A stretch of DNA of 33,862 bases from Hydrogenophilales bacterium CG_4_10_14_3_um_filter_63_21 (GTDB lineage: Bacteria > Pseudomonadota > Gammaproteobacteria > Burkholderiales > Thiobacillaceae): contig PFJX01000057.1 in assembly GCA_002784045.1 (NCBI GenBank), positions 1 to 33,862 on the forward strand, read 5' to 3'. Under the pieces are notes generated by a model. That model worked only from the letters and a program-made list of their open reading frames with translations. It was not told the origin of the DNA and did no database searches. How positions within the stretch are numbered: the stretch's first letter is position 1; each line of letters starts with the position of its first letter. The position numbers and the translations under genes are program-made. This document shows positions 24,891 through 33,445 of this stretch, piece by piece.

Positions 24891-26482
24891 ATGTTTTTTC
24901 GTCGGCTGGCTTGTTCATGGAACTGTGCCAGGCTGGCCTGATAGCCGATGAGCATGAGGATGTCGCCCGCGCGCAGTTGCAGGCGCGGGCCCGGGTTGAA
25001 GTAGAAATGGCGGCCCGCGAGGTCATAGCGGCGGTGGCCGCTTTCGCCAGGGGAGGTGTGCGGGCGGATCACGCCGAACAGCAACAAGTGCTGGGCGGCG
25101 AAGTCGATCGCGCCGATGCGCCGCAGCGCCAGCCAGTCGCCCGCGCGCACCGGTAGCGGCTCCAGGAACACCCCGACGGCGCGCGTGACCACATCGTAGA
25201 GGGCGTCGAACGCCACCGGCTGGCCGATGAATTCCGCCGCCATGCGCGCCACCACCTCATACGGCCGCACGACGTGGGTGGCGCCCGCCTGGGTGAGCTT
25301 CTTCACCGTTTCCGCCTTGTTGGCGCGGGAGATGATGAGAATGTCGGGCGACACCTGGCGCGCGGTGAGGGTGATATAGACGTTGCTCACGTCGTCATGG
25401 GTCAGGCAGAGGATGCGCGAGGCCTGGCGGCCGAGGCCGAGATTGGCGAGCAGGGCGCTATCGGTGGCGTCCCCGGCCACCGCCGGAAAGCCGCGCCGGC
25501 GCGCGAGTTCAATGCTCTCGACTTGCTTGTCGACGATGACGAAGGGCTCGCGCGCGGCGGCCAGGCGCTCCGCCACCACCTGGCCGATGCGCCCGAAACC
25601 GCACACGATGGTGAGGTCGGACTTGCGCTCCACCTCGGCATAGACCCGGTTGTCGCGCAGATCGCGCATCTTCTCCTGGAAGGCCATGACGATGATGGAG
25701 GTGGCGAAGGAAATCACGCCGATGCCGGCGAACACCAGCACCATCGCCACCACGCGGCCTTCCGTGGTGGTCGGCACGATGTCGCCGTAGCCGACCGTGG
25801 TCAGGGTGACGACTGCCCAGTAGAGGGCGTCCATCAGGGTGAGTACCTGGCTGCCCGGGGCTTGGGCCTCGAACAGATAGATGGCCACCGTGGCGATCAG
25901 CACCACCGAGCCGACGAACAGGGACAGGGTGTAAAGCTCGAAGCGCTTTTCCACCAGCACCTCGCCGAAGGCACTCAGGCTGCGCGCATAACGGAACAGC
26001 TTGAACAGGCGGAACAGGAGAAACAAGCGCAGGAAACGCAGCGGCCGATAACTGGGCAGGATCGCCAGCAGGTCGATGATGGCCAGGGGTGAACTCATGT
26101 AAGCCAATTTTCGCCGCAGCACGGCCCATAGCGCCGCGCCAGTATTGAACGGAAGCCCCATCAGTTCCGCGCGTTCCCAGTGTTCGATGAGGATCGTGTG
26201 GCTGTCGTTGTAGAGCCACATACGCAACAGGTACTCGCTAACGAACACCGCCACCACCAAGGCCTCGAACAGATCGGCCCAGGGCCCTAGCGGGTGGCGC
26301 ACCCCATAGATCAGCAGCATCACGCTGGACAGCACCAGCACCAGCATGAAGGCGTCGAACAGCGCTCGGCGATGCGAGCGCGGATCGGTCAGCAGCTTGC
26401 GAAAGAAGCCCTTGAGGCGGCCATGCCGGTCGGACGCTTGCAGCCGATAAGCCAGACGGACCAACAACTGGGCGATAGACAT
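24887..26482 (-). CDS. Voltage-gated-type potassium channel with RCK/TrkA domain
   Basis: This 531-residue inner-membrane protein has six transmembrane helices (about 42-260). S4 carries regularly spaced charges (RPLRFLRLFLLFRLFKLFRYAR, about 146-167), a voltage-sensor pattern. The pore loop has the selectivity filter TTVGYGD (about 228-234). A cytoplasmic TrkA-N domain begins at about 290 with GFGRIGQVVAE. A TrkA-C domain follows to about 525. This is the Kch/Kv-RCK layout, though the insert between S3 and S2 is long. The ATG at 26482 is chosen because MSIAQLLVRLAYRL makes a sensible start; no good ribosome site is visible, and 26590 would add 36 residues. It overlaps the following TrkA gene. 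Confidence 0.92.
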   Translation of the reverse strand: MSIAQLLVRLAYRLQASDRHGRLKGFFRKLLTDPRSHRRALFDAFMLVLVLSSVMLLIYGVRHPLGPWADLFEALVVAVFVSEYLLRMWLYNDSHTILIEHWERAELMGLPFNTGAALWAVLRRKLAYMSSPLAIIDLLAILPSYRPLRFLRLFLLFRLFKLFRYARSLSAFGEVLVEKRFELYTLSLFVGSVVLIATVAIYLFEAQAPGSQVLTLMDALYWAVVTLTTVGYGDIVPTTTEGRVVAMVLVFAGIGVISFATSIIVMAFQEKMRDLRDNRVYAEVERKSDLTIVCGFGRIGQVVAERLAAAREPFVIVDKQVESIELARRRGFPAVAGDATDSALLANLGLGRQASRILCLTHDDVSNVYITLTARQVSPDILIISRANKAETVKKLTQAGATHVVRPYEVVARMAAEFIGQPVAFDALYDVVTRAVGVFLEPLPVRAGDWLALRRIGAIDFAAQHLLLFGVIRPHTSPGESGHRRYDLAGRHFYFNPGPRLQLRAGDILMLIGYQASLAQFHEQASRRKNI

Positions 26483-26691
26483 GGCACCGAAAAAGGCTTG
26501 AAAAGATTCGGGAATTATCGCGGAAATCGGCGCGCGACAAGATCGCCATGGCGAAATGCTCATAAACCCCCGCCATCGGCCCATAAACAAAGCTTCGCTG
26601 ACAGCGCGGGGGCGCCTCGGTAAACTCGCGCGCCATCACGCTCATCAAGTCAATCGCTGGACCGCCCCAGGGTTGACTTGGCCTTCTCGGG

Positions 26692-26714
26692 GGGCTCGGA
26701 TGCCGCTCCCGAGC
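26692..26714. other. Hairpin in the leader of the helical-repeat gene
   Basis: ggctcgg pairs with ccgagcc around a short centre about 55-70 nt before the 26765 start. A TTGACT (26673-26678) with TCGGAT 17 nt on is a poor promoter match overlapping it. The rest of the 282-nt gap 26483-26764 shows nothing I can support. Confidence 0.35.
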
Positions 26715-26764
26715 CGGGGGCACTACCCATCACCGTTTTCCTTAAATTCTCAAGGAGTTGTCTT

Positions 26765-28615
26765 ATGGCTACCCGTGACACCCTGGCCGCCCGCGCCGCC
26801 ACTGCTTCCAGCGCCGCCGATCTGTTCGCCCTTGCCCGCGAAGCCTTCGAGGCGCCGGCCGATATGGCCTACGCCAAGGAACTCCTGAGCGGCGCCGCCT
26901 TCGCCGGCGACGCCGGCGCGAAAGCCGCGCTCGACAAGGTCGCCGGTGACGCCATGTTCACCAAGGATTTCGTCGCCCTGGCCATTGGCTACCAGGCGCT
27001 GGGTGAGGCCGGAAAGGCCAAGGACATGCTCGGCCAGGGTGCCGACTTCGCCATGGACGGCAGCGAGAAAGTGGCCGTGGGCATGGGCCAGTGGCTGGCG
27101 CTGGGGGATGCCGCCGCGGCCGGCCGTGCGCTCGCCGGTGCCCTGAAGGAAGTTTCAGCCACCGAAGAACTCTACGGGCTGGCCGCCGTGGTGGCCGAGT
27201 TGAACGACGCCACCCTGTTCGGCCAGATCGCCGACAAGATCAAAACCAAGGCCGGCCGCGCCGGTGACTTCGCGCGCCTGGCCAAGATGCTGGCCAGCGG
27301 CGGCGATCAATCGAAAGCCGTGGAAATCATCAACGAAGGCGCGGCCAAGTACGGTAACCCGGCCGACCTGATCGTGCTGTCCGGCGCGATGGGCGAAATC
27401 GACCCGGCCGCCGCCGGCGCGCTGTACGACAAGGCGCTCGACTCCGCCAAGAATTTCACCGCCCTGATGCAGGTGCTGGCCGCCGCCGCCGGCAACGAAA
27501 CCTTTACCCAGGCCGTGCTGGCCAAGGGCAGTGCCATCGCCCAGAGCACCGGCGAGTTTCTGCAACTGGTCGAAGCCAACGCCACCCGTGGCAATGCCGC
27601 CGGAGTGGCCGACATGCTGACCCGCGCCGAGGATGCCGTGAACAACCTCGACGACATGCGCAAAATTGTCGAGGCGGTGGACAAACACGCCGCCACCGAT
27701 GTCGAGCGCGCGACCCGCCTGAAGGATCGTCTGGCCAAGCGCGAAGCCAACCAGGCCAAGTATGTCGCCATCCAGAACGAGGAAGAAAAGGCCAAGACGG
27801 TCAAGCAGTTCATCGGCCTGGCCGACCGCATCATGGCGGAACTGGATGACGCCTCTTACGCTTCCAAGCTGCTGACCTCCGCCGAAGACCTGATGCGCGG
27901 CGAAGGCGCTTTCCACTTCGCCCGTTTCAAGCCCCTGATCCTGGCCGTCGACCGCCTTGGCGACAAGCCCTGGCTGGGCAAGCTGCTGGATGAAAGCGTG
28001 GCCGCCGCCGCCGACTTCGTCTGGTTCCGCGAGATCATCATGACCTGCGCTGGCGAACTGAAGGACACCGCGTATGGCAAGGCGCGCGCCTGCGTGTTCG
28101 TGGCCGAGCGCGCGCTCGGCGACAACCCCTACGACTACACCAAGATGGCCGAAACCGTGCAGACCGCCCTGGGCGACTCCGCGCTCGCCGCCAAGCTGCT
28201 GGGGGATGCCGCCAGCCGCGCCAAGGATCACTACGCGCTGGCCCATATCGCCAAGCTGTACCGCGACATCGGTGACCACACCGCCGCCAATGCCCTGTTC
28301 GCCCAGGCCGCTGCCGCCTGTGGCAACGGCGACACCTGCGTGCAACTGGCTAACCGCCTGAAATCCTATGAATTGCCCAAGTCCGAAATCGCTCCGCTGA
28401 TGAGCGCCTGCGGCGCCAAGCTGGCCTCGGCCGCCGACAAGCTGCGCTGGGCCGAAGGCGTATCCGATCTGCTGCTCGACGGCGCCTGGGCGGAGCAGGC
28501 CTTCAACAGCATCGCCGCCAGCTTCGCCAGTGGCGCCGACAAGAAGCGCTTCGAAGTCAGCCGCCAGATGCGCATGGGCTACCGCTACTTCGGCCCCGGC
28601 GTAGAAGCGCACTGA
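26765..28615 (+). CDS. Alanine-rich helical-repeat protein of unknown function
   Basis: I do not recognise this 616-residue protein. It is almost entirely alpha-helical and rich in Ala, Leu, Asp and Lys, with no signal peptide, membrane segment or catalytic motif. A repeated pattern (A-x-x-LL-x-x-A, then a second helix) is visible near residues 37, 85, 185, 217, 249, 282, 366, 403, 475 and 507. Several neighbours lie 32-33 residues apart, for example 185, 217, 249 and 282. This predicts a TPR- or HEAT-like superhelix. A charged segment at about 318-345 breaks the array. The end reads RQMRMGYRYFGPG. AGGAG sits 7 nt before the ATG, a strong site suggesting good expression. It stands alone between oppositely directed genes and is flanked downstream by a dispersed repeat. 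Confidence 0.9.
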   Translation: MATRDTLAARAATASSAADLFALAREAFEAPADMAYAKELLSGAAFAGDAGAKAALDKVAGDAMFTKDFVALAIGYQALGEAGKAKDMLGQGADFAMDGSEKVAVGMGQWLALGDAAAAGRALAGALKEVSATEELYGLAAVVAELNDATLFGQIADKIKTKAGRAGDFARLAKMLASGGDQSKAVEIINEGAAKYGNPADLIVLSGAMGEIDPAAAGALYDKALDSAKNFTALMQVLAAAAGNETFTQAVLAKGSAIAQSTGEFLQLVEANATRGNAAGVADMLTRAEDAVNNLDDMRKIVEAVDKHAATDVERATRLKDRLAKREANQAKYVAIQNEEEKAKTVKQFIGLADRIMAELDDASYASKLLTSAEDLMRGEGAFHFARFKPLILAVDRLGDKPWLGKLLDESVAAAADFVWFREIIMTCAGELKDTAYGKARACVFVAERALGDNPYDYTKMAETVQTALGDSALAAKLLGDAASRAKDHYALAHIAKLYRDIGDHTAANALFAQAAAACGNGDTCVQLANRLKSYELPKSEIAPLMSACGAKLASAADKLRWAEGVSDLLLDGAWAEQAFNSIAASFASGADKKRFEVSRQMRMGYRYFGPGVEAH

Positions 28616-28629
28616 GCGAGCTTCGGCTC

Positions 28630-28663
28630 CCCGCAAAAGTAAGGCGTGTGGTTTTGGCGAGCG
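28630..28663. repeat. 34-nt dispersed repeat, copy B
   Basis: It matches the reverse complement of 7356-7389 at 31 of 34 bases, sharing gtaaggcgtgtggt. It begins 14 nt after the stop of the helical-repeat gene. Its occurrence at the end of one gene and in another intergenic region more than 21 kb away marks a mobile or REP-like family. Confidence 0.75.
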
Positions 28664-28722
28664 TCTCTCCTTTGCGCATGCCGGCGCATCGCGGCTACCG
28701 AAGGGTATAAACAGCGACTTGG

Positions 28723-28741
28723 CAGCCATTTTTTGGCTGTT
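28723..28741 (+). terminator. Possible weak terminator in the convergent gap
   Basis: cagcca and tggctg form a 6-bp stem around five T residues, followed by ttt. It lies just before the pepN stop codon and could end transcription of the helical-repeat gene. The stem is short, so confidence is low. Confidence 0.35.
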
Positions 28742-31483
28742 TCACGTTAATGGACAATCCAGGTTCAAGGCCTTGCCGACCACCTCGGCGACGTCTTTCG
28801 CCAGGCCCTCGCAGGCCTTGATCCGCTCCAGCGCGGTGCGCGCGTGGCCCTGGCGCACGGCATCGAACTGGCGCCAGCGGTCGAACGAGCGCGCCAGGCG
28901 CGAAGCCACCTGCGGGTTGATCGCCTGTAGTTCGATGATGACGTCGGCCGCCAACTGGTAGCCGCTGCCGTCGAGCGCGTGGAAGTGGCGCGGGTTGGCG
29001 GCGCAGAAGCCGCGCACCAGGGCATAGACCTTGTTCGGGTTCTTCAGGTCGAAGGCCGGGTGGCGCAGGAGTTCGCGCACCCGCGCCGTGGTGCCAGGCA
29101 GGATGGATGTCGCCTGCACCGACAGCCACTTGTCGACCACCAAGGCTTCGTCGTGCCAGCGTCTGTAGAACGCCGCGAGGGTGGTCTCGCGTTCGGGTAG
29201 ATCGAGATTGGCGAGGCTGGCCAGCGCCGCGATCACGTCGGTCATGTTGCCTCCCTGCTCGAACTGGGCCAGCAGACGCGGCAACACCGAGGCCCGCAAA
29301 TAGGCCTCGTCGCTTTCCGCGAGGATGCCGAGGCACAGGTTGCGCAAGGCGCGGCGGCCAGCCTGGGCGCCGTCCGGGGCGTACGGTTCGCTGGGGGCGA
29401 GTGCAGCCCAAAGGGTTTCGAAGCGGCCCCGCAGTTGGGTGGCGAGGTGGCGCCGCAGGTTGACCCGGGCGCGGTGGATCGACTCGGGGTCGATGGCCTG
29501 GCCGCGGCCAGCCACCTCTTCCGCCAGCACCTGCTCGGCCGGTAATACCAGAGCTTCGGCGGCCAGCCCGGGATCGCCGCCGTTAGCCAGATTCAGGCCG
29601 GCGTCGAGGACGCGGCCACAGGTGGCGACGAAGGCCTCGGGTATCCAGGCCGTACCCTCGCCACCGACGGCAATGCCGGCGAGCAGGACGCGGGTGGCGA
29701 GGCGCTGGCCAGCCTCCCAGCGGTTGAACGCATCGGAATCGTGCGCCATCAGGTGGGCGAGTTCGGCATCTGTCTGCTCAAGGTCGAGCCGTACCGGCGC
29801 GGAAAAATCGCGCAGCAGCGAGACGACGGGCACGGCCGGAACATCCTCGAAGACGAAGGTCTGGCTCATCTCGGTCAGGGAAAGCACGCGCGTGGTACCC
29901 CGCGGCGCGGGCTCACCGGCCAGGCGTAGCGGCGCATCCGCACCCTCCGGCAGCACCAGGCCGAGGGCCACCGGAATGTGCAGCGGGCCGGCGTCGGTCT
30001 GCACGCCCGCTGCCTGGAGACGTTGCTCGTAGGCGGTGGCGGCGAGGCTTTGCGTGAGGGTCAGCGTGTAGCGTTGCATCGCCTCGTCCCAAATGCCTTC
30101 GGCTTGCAGGCGCGGCGTGCCGGCGCGGGCGTACCAGCGGCGGAACTGGGTGAGGTCGACGCCTGAGGCATCCCCCATGGCGGCGACAAAGTCCTCGCAA
30201 GTGACGGCCTGGCCGTCGTGGCGCTGAAAATACAGATCCATGCCATTGCGAAACGCCGCGCGCCCAATCAGCGTTTGGATCATGCGCACGACTTCGGCGC
30301 CTTTTTGATACACCGTGGCGGTGTAGAAATTGTTGATCTCGGCGTAGGAGGCCGGGCGCACTGGATGCGCCATCGGCCCCGCATCCTCCGGAAACTGGCC
30401 GACGCGCAGGCCGCGCACTTCCTGGATGCGGGTGGCCGCGCGCGAATGCGTGTCGGCGCCGAATTCCTGGTCGCGGAAGACGGTGAGGCCCTCCTTCAGC
30501 GAGAGCTGGAACCAGTCGCGGCAGGTGACGCGGTTGCCGGTCCAGTTGTGGAAGTATTCGTGGGCGACGACGCGGTCGATAGCCTGGTAGTCGCTGTCGG
30601 TCGCGGTGTCGGGGCGGGCCAGCACGTACTTGGTGTTGAAAATGTTGAGGCCCTTGTTCTCCATCGCCCCCATGTTGAAGTCACCCACTGCGACGATCAT
30701 GTAGTGGTCGAGGTCCATCTCCAGGCCGAAGCGATCCTCGTCCCAGCGCATCGCTTTTTTCAGCGCCGCCATGGCGTGGCCACACTGGTCGAGCTTGCCA
30801 GGTTCGACATACACCGCGAGGCGAACCGCGCGGCCGGAGCGGGTGGCGAATTCATCCTCCAGCAGGTCCAGCTTCGCGGCGACCAGCGCGAACAGGTAGC
30901 AGGGCTTGGCGAACGGGTCTTGCCAGCGCGCCCAGTGGCGTGAGGCATCGCCTTCGCTGACGCCGGAAGCGACCCGGTTGCCGTTGCACAGCAAACGCGG
31001 GAAGCGCTCGCGTTCAGCCTCGATGGTGCAGGTGTAGCGCGCCATCACGTCGGGCCGGTCCGGAAAAAAAGTGATGCGGCGGAATCCCTCGGCCTCGCAT
31101 TGGGAAAAGTAGCCGTCACGGGAACGGTAGAGGCCGGAGAGCTGGGTGTTGCTGTCCGGCTTGATGCGCACGACGGTTTCCAGCACGAAGGCATCGGGTA
31201 GCGGGTCGGAATCCACGCCCACGATGGCCAGCGTGTTATCGGTCAGCGTGTAGCACGAGGGGTCGAGCGCGGCGGCGTCGAGCCTGACCGCCTGCAACGC
31301 GAGCTCCTCGCCATTCAGAACGAGGGCGCCGCCGGCCCCCAGCGGATTGCGTTTGCAGGCAATCCTGGCGCGGACTTCGGTGTGGCCAGCATGGATCGCG
31401 ACATGGAGATCGACCGTGTCGACCAGCCAGGCGGGGGGCGTGTAATCCTTGAGGTAGCGGGTGTTCGGGGTTTCAGTACGCAT
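28742..31483 (-). CDS. pepN: Aminopeptidase N (alanyl aminopeptidase)
   Basis: This is a cytoplasmic M1 zinc aminopeptidase that removes N-terminal residues from peptides. The 913-residue protein (E. coli PepN has 870) has GAMEN (272-276), which binds the substrate N-terminus. The zinc site is HEYFH (308-312) with the third ligand E331 (LKEGLTV). VGDFNMGAMENKGLNIFNTKYVLA and TATVYQKGAEVVRMI are classic PepN blocks. The last 300 residues form the helical C-terminal domain. The frame is open 87 codons further upstream into the neighbouring gene, but AGGAA lies before the ATG at 31483 and MRTETPNTRYLKDY fits the family start. It follows the dihydroorotase-like gene by 58 nt on the same strand. 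Confidence 0.96.
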   Translation of the reverse strand: MRTETPNTRYLKDYTPPAWLVDTVDLHVAIHAGHTEVRARIACKRNPLGAGGALVLNGEELALQAVRLDAAALDPSCYTLTDNTLAIVGVDSDPLPDAFVLETVVRIKPDSNTQLSGLYRSRDGYFSQCEAEGFRRITFFPDRPDVMARYTCTIEAERERFPRLLCNGNRVASGVSEGDASRHWARWQDPFAKPCYLFALVAAKLDLLEDEFATRSGRAVRLAVYVEPGKLDQCGHAMAALKKAMRWDEDRFGLEMDLDHYMIVAVGDFNMGAMENKGLNIFNTKYVLARPDTATDSDYQAIDRVVAHEYFHNWTGNRVTCRDWFQLSLKEGLTVFRDQEFGADTHSRAATRIQEVRGLRVGQFPEDAGPMAHPVRPASYAEINNFYTATVYQKGAEVVRMIQTLIGRAAFRNGMDLYFQRHDGQAVTCEDFVAAMGDASGVDLTQFRRWYARAGTPRLQAEGIWDEAMQRYTLTLTQSLAATAYEQRLQAAGVQTDAGPLHIPVALGLVLPEGADAPLRLAGEPAPRGTTRVLSLTEMSQTFVFEDVPAVPVVSLLRDFSAPVRLDLEQTDAELAHLMAHDSDAFNRWEAGQRLATRVLLAGIAVGGEGTAWIPEAFVATCGRVLDAGLNLANGGDPGLAAEALVLPAEQVLAEEVAGRGQAIDPESIHRARVNLRRHLATQLRGRFETLWAALAPSEPYAPDGAQAGRRALRNLCLGILAESDEAYLRASVLPRLLAQFEQGGNMTDVIAALASLANLDLPERETTLAAFYRRWHDEALVVDKWLSVQATSILPGTTARVRELLRHPAFDLKNPNKVYALVRGFCAANPRHFHALDGSGYQLAADVIIELQAINPQVASRLARSFDRWRQFDAVRQGHARTALERIKACEGLAKDVAEVVGKALNLDCPLT

Positions 31484-31541
31484 GAGCCATTCCTGGGAAA
31501 CTTTTAACCCGGATACGGTGTTGGGAACAAAATCCGCCGGA

Positions 31542-32837
31542 TCAAGCGCCGTTGCCAGCCCGGCCGCGCTTGAAGTCGAGGTGGCCGTCGATGATCGTGT
31601 AGCGTACCTGGCCGAGCATCTCCAGGCCCAGATAGGGGCTGTTCTTGCCCAGGCTGGCCAGGCTGGAGGGGCTGACGATCCAGGCCGCATCGGGGTCGAA
31701 CAGGCACAGGTCGGCGGGCCGGCCGACCGCGATTTGACCGGCATTCACCCCCATGATGGCGGCGGGACGATAGGTGATGAAACCAAGTGCTCGGGCCAGC
31801 GACAGGCCGGTCTCACCCGCCCATTTCAGGGTCAGCGGCAGCAGCAGCTCGACCCCGGTGGCGCCCGCTTCGGCTTCCTGGAAGGGCAATTCCTTGGCGT
31901 CCTCGTCCACCGGCGCATGGTCGGAACAAATGGCGTCGATCACGCCGTCCTTCAGCGCCTGGCGCAGGGCATCGCGGTCGCGCTGGCTGCGCAGCGGCGG
32001 CACCAGATGGCAGTTGGCATTGAAGTCGGCGGTGTCCATCTCGGAAAGATGCACGTGGTGGATGCCCACGTCGCAGGTCACCCGCAAGCCGTCCCTCCTG
32101 GCCTGTCGCACCATCTCCACCCCGGCGCGGCTGGATAACCGGCACAGATGCACGCGTGCCCCGGTTTCCCGGACCAGTAGCAGGATGGTGGCCAGCGCCA
32201 CGGTTTCCGCCGGCACGGGAATCGGATGCAGTCCCAGTCGCGCGGCCACCACGCCGTCATGGGCAACCCCATTGCGCGACAGATGCGGGTCTTGCGGGCG
32301 CAACCACACCGGCAGGTCGAAGGTGGCGGCGTATTCCAGGGCGCGCAGCAGCACCTGGGTGTCGATCAGCGGCGCGTCGGCCTGGCTGAAAGCGATGCAG
32401 CCGGCTTCATTCAATTCCGCCATCTCGGTGAGGCGCTCACCCTTGAGTTCACGGGTCAGCGCCCCCACCGGATAGACTCGCGGCCCTGGCATGTTGCGGG
32501 CGCGGAACTTGAGCATTTCCACCAGGCCCGGCTCGTCCAGGGGCGGATCGGTATCCGGCGGGCAGGCCAGCGAAGTCACCCCGCCCACCGCCGCCGCGTG
32601 CATCTCGGACTCCAGCCCGGCGATGTATTCCAGCCCCGGCTCACGCAGGCGCAGGGACAGATCGACTAGGCCGGGACAGACGATCAGCCCGGTCGCGTCG
32701 AGCACTTGATTGGCATGGAAATCGGCCGGCGCCTGGCCCAGTGCCTGGATGTGCCCGGCGGCGACGTAGACGTCCTGAATGCTGTCCAGGCCGCTGGAGG
32801 GGTCGATGACGCGGCCGTTCTTGAGGTGGATTTTCAT
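31542..32837 (-). CDS. pyrX: Dihydroorotase homologue lacking the metal-binding His pair (PyrX/PyrC'-like)
   Basis: The 431-residue protein has the amidohydrolase fold of class I dihydroorotase. The HxH of the metal site is lost: the usual DxHxHLREPG reads DLSLRLREPG, with Ser61 and Arg63. CSDHAPV keeps the Asp-His pair. Such dead homologues (PyrC') are known to stabilise dodecameric aspartate transcarbamoylase with PyrB, and the genes usually overlap or adjoin. Here the upstream neighbour is a restriction endonuclease whose stop overlaps this ATG (ATGA), not pyrB. GGTGGGGAT stands before the ATG. A non-catalytic structural role is inferred from the motif loss. Confidence 0.88.
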   Translation of the reverse strand: MKIHLKNGRVIDPSSGLDSIQDVYVAAGHIQALGQAPADFHANQVLDATGLIVCPGLVDLSLRLREPGLEYIAGLESEMHAAAVGGVTSLACPPDTDPPLDEPGLVEMLKFRARNMPGPRVYPVGALTRELKGERLTEMAELNEAGCIAFSQADAPLIDTQVLLRALEYAATFDLPVWLRPQDPHLSRNGVAHDGVVAARLGLHPIPVPAETVALATILLLVRETGARVHLCRLSSRAGVEMVRQARRDGLRVTCDVGIHHVHLSEMDTADFNANCHLVPPLRSQRDRDALRQALKDGVIDAICSDHAPVDEDAKELPFQEAEAGATGVELLLPLTLKWAGETGLSLARALGFITYRPAAIMGVNAGQIAVGRPADLCLFDPDAAWIVSPSSLASLGKNSPYLGLEMLGQVRYTIIDGHLDFKRGRAGNGA

Positions 32838-33445
32838 GGTTCGATCCCCACCAGAATGAGCGGTACGGCAGGTACTCCGCGTCCTTGTCTGACCACGTTA
32901 TAAAGCTCGCCTTCGTAATATGGCACGCCGGAACTCATCTGTGCCTGCAACGATTTCATGGGGAGTATTTCGATACCGACATCAATTTGATCGCCAATGT
33001 AGAAGGCGAGGTGTTTGACGAAGAGGTCGTAGGCCACGAAAGAATATTTTCCGAATTGAACTTCTACTGCTACGCGGTCTTTCACGAAATCCGTCTGGTT
33101 GTAGCTGAAAATTGCTGTGGCCCCAGACGCTTCAATTTCGCGTTTTTGCTCTTCAGGTGGCATGGTCAGTGTCTTTCGTATAAGACGCGCATCTTTAGTA
33201 ACCCAATAACTCACCCGGCTTTCGTGCCAGTGCTTCTCCCCGAGCAAAGTCTTGAAGGTCCGATTCATCTCGACCGGGCTGAAAAATACTTTGCCCTCTG
33301 TACGTTTCTCTTTGGATACCTTGTTTTTACACGCCTGACCATCCACGGCGGCAATCACCTCTTGAATTTCTTGCCACAGCAATGGCTGGTGAACTAGAAG
33401 AAATTCCAGGCCGTTGAGATGCGAATAGGTTTCAACGATTTTCAT
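32834..33445 (-). CDS. Type II restriction endonuclease, BstYI/BglII family
   Basis: The 203-residue protein matches my memory of BstYI (also 203 aa, cutting RGATCY) almost throughout: MKIVETYSHLNGLEF, then SYNQTDFVKDRVAVEVQFG, then YEGELYNVVRQGRGVP. The active-site residues fall at D119, E128 and Q130, the same spacing as D84, E93 and Q95 in BglII. The cut site RGATCY is inferred from homology, not shown. The gene overlaps the end of the methylase gene by 14 nt and the start of the dihydroorotase-like gene by 4 nt. GC content is clearly below its downstream neighbours, a sign of transfer. Endonuclease and methylase in one operon is the normal type II plan. Confidence 0.9.
   Translation of the reverse strand: MKIVETYSHLNGLEFLLVHQPLLWQEIQEVIAAVDGQACKNKVSKEKRTEGKVFFSPVEMNRTFKTLLGEKHWHESRVSYWVTKDARLIRKTLTMPPEEQKREIEASGATAIFSYNQTDFVKDRVAVEVQFGKYSFVAYDLFVKHLAFYIGDQIDVGIEILPMKSLQAQMSSGVPYYEGELYNVVRQGRGVPAVPLILVGIEP

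Noticed and set aside
27155-28729. 524-codon open frame antisense to the helical-repeat gene
   Set aside because: Its Gly/Val/His-rich composition is typical of mirror frames of Ala-rich genes. The sense gene has a strong AGGAG site and regular helical repeats, so it is the real one.
31484-31744. 87-codon N-terminal extension of PepN
   Set aside because: It overlaps the dihydroorotase-like gene in another frame. The family start with AGGAA is at 31483.
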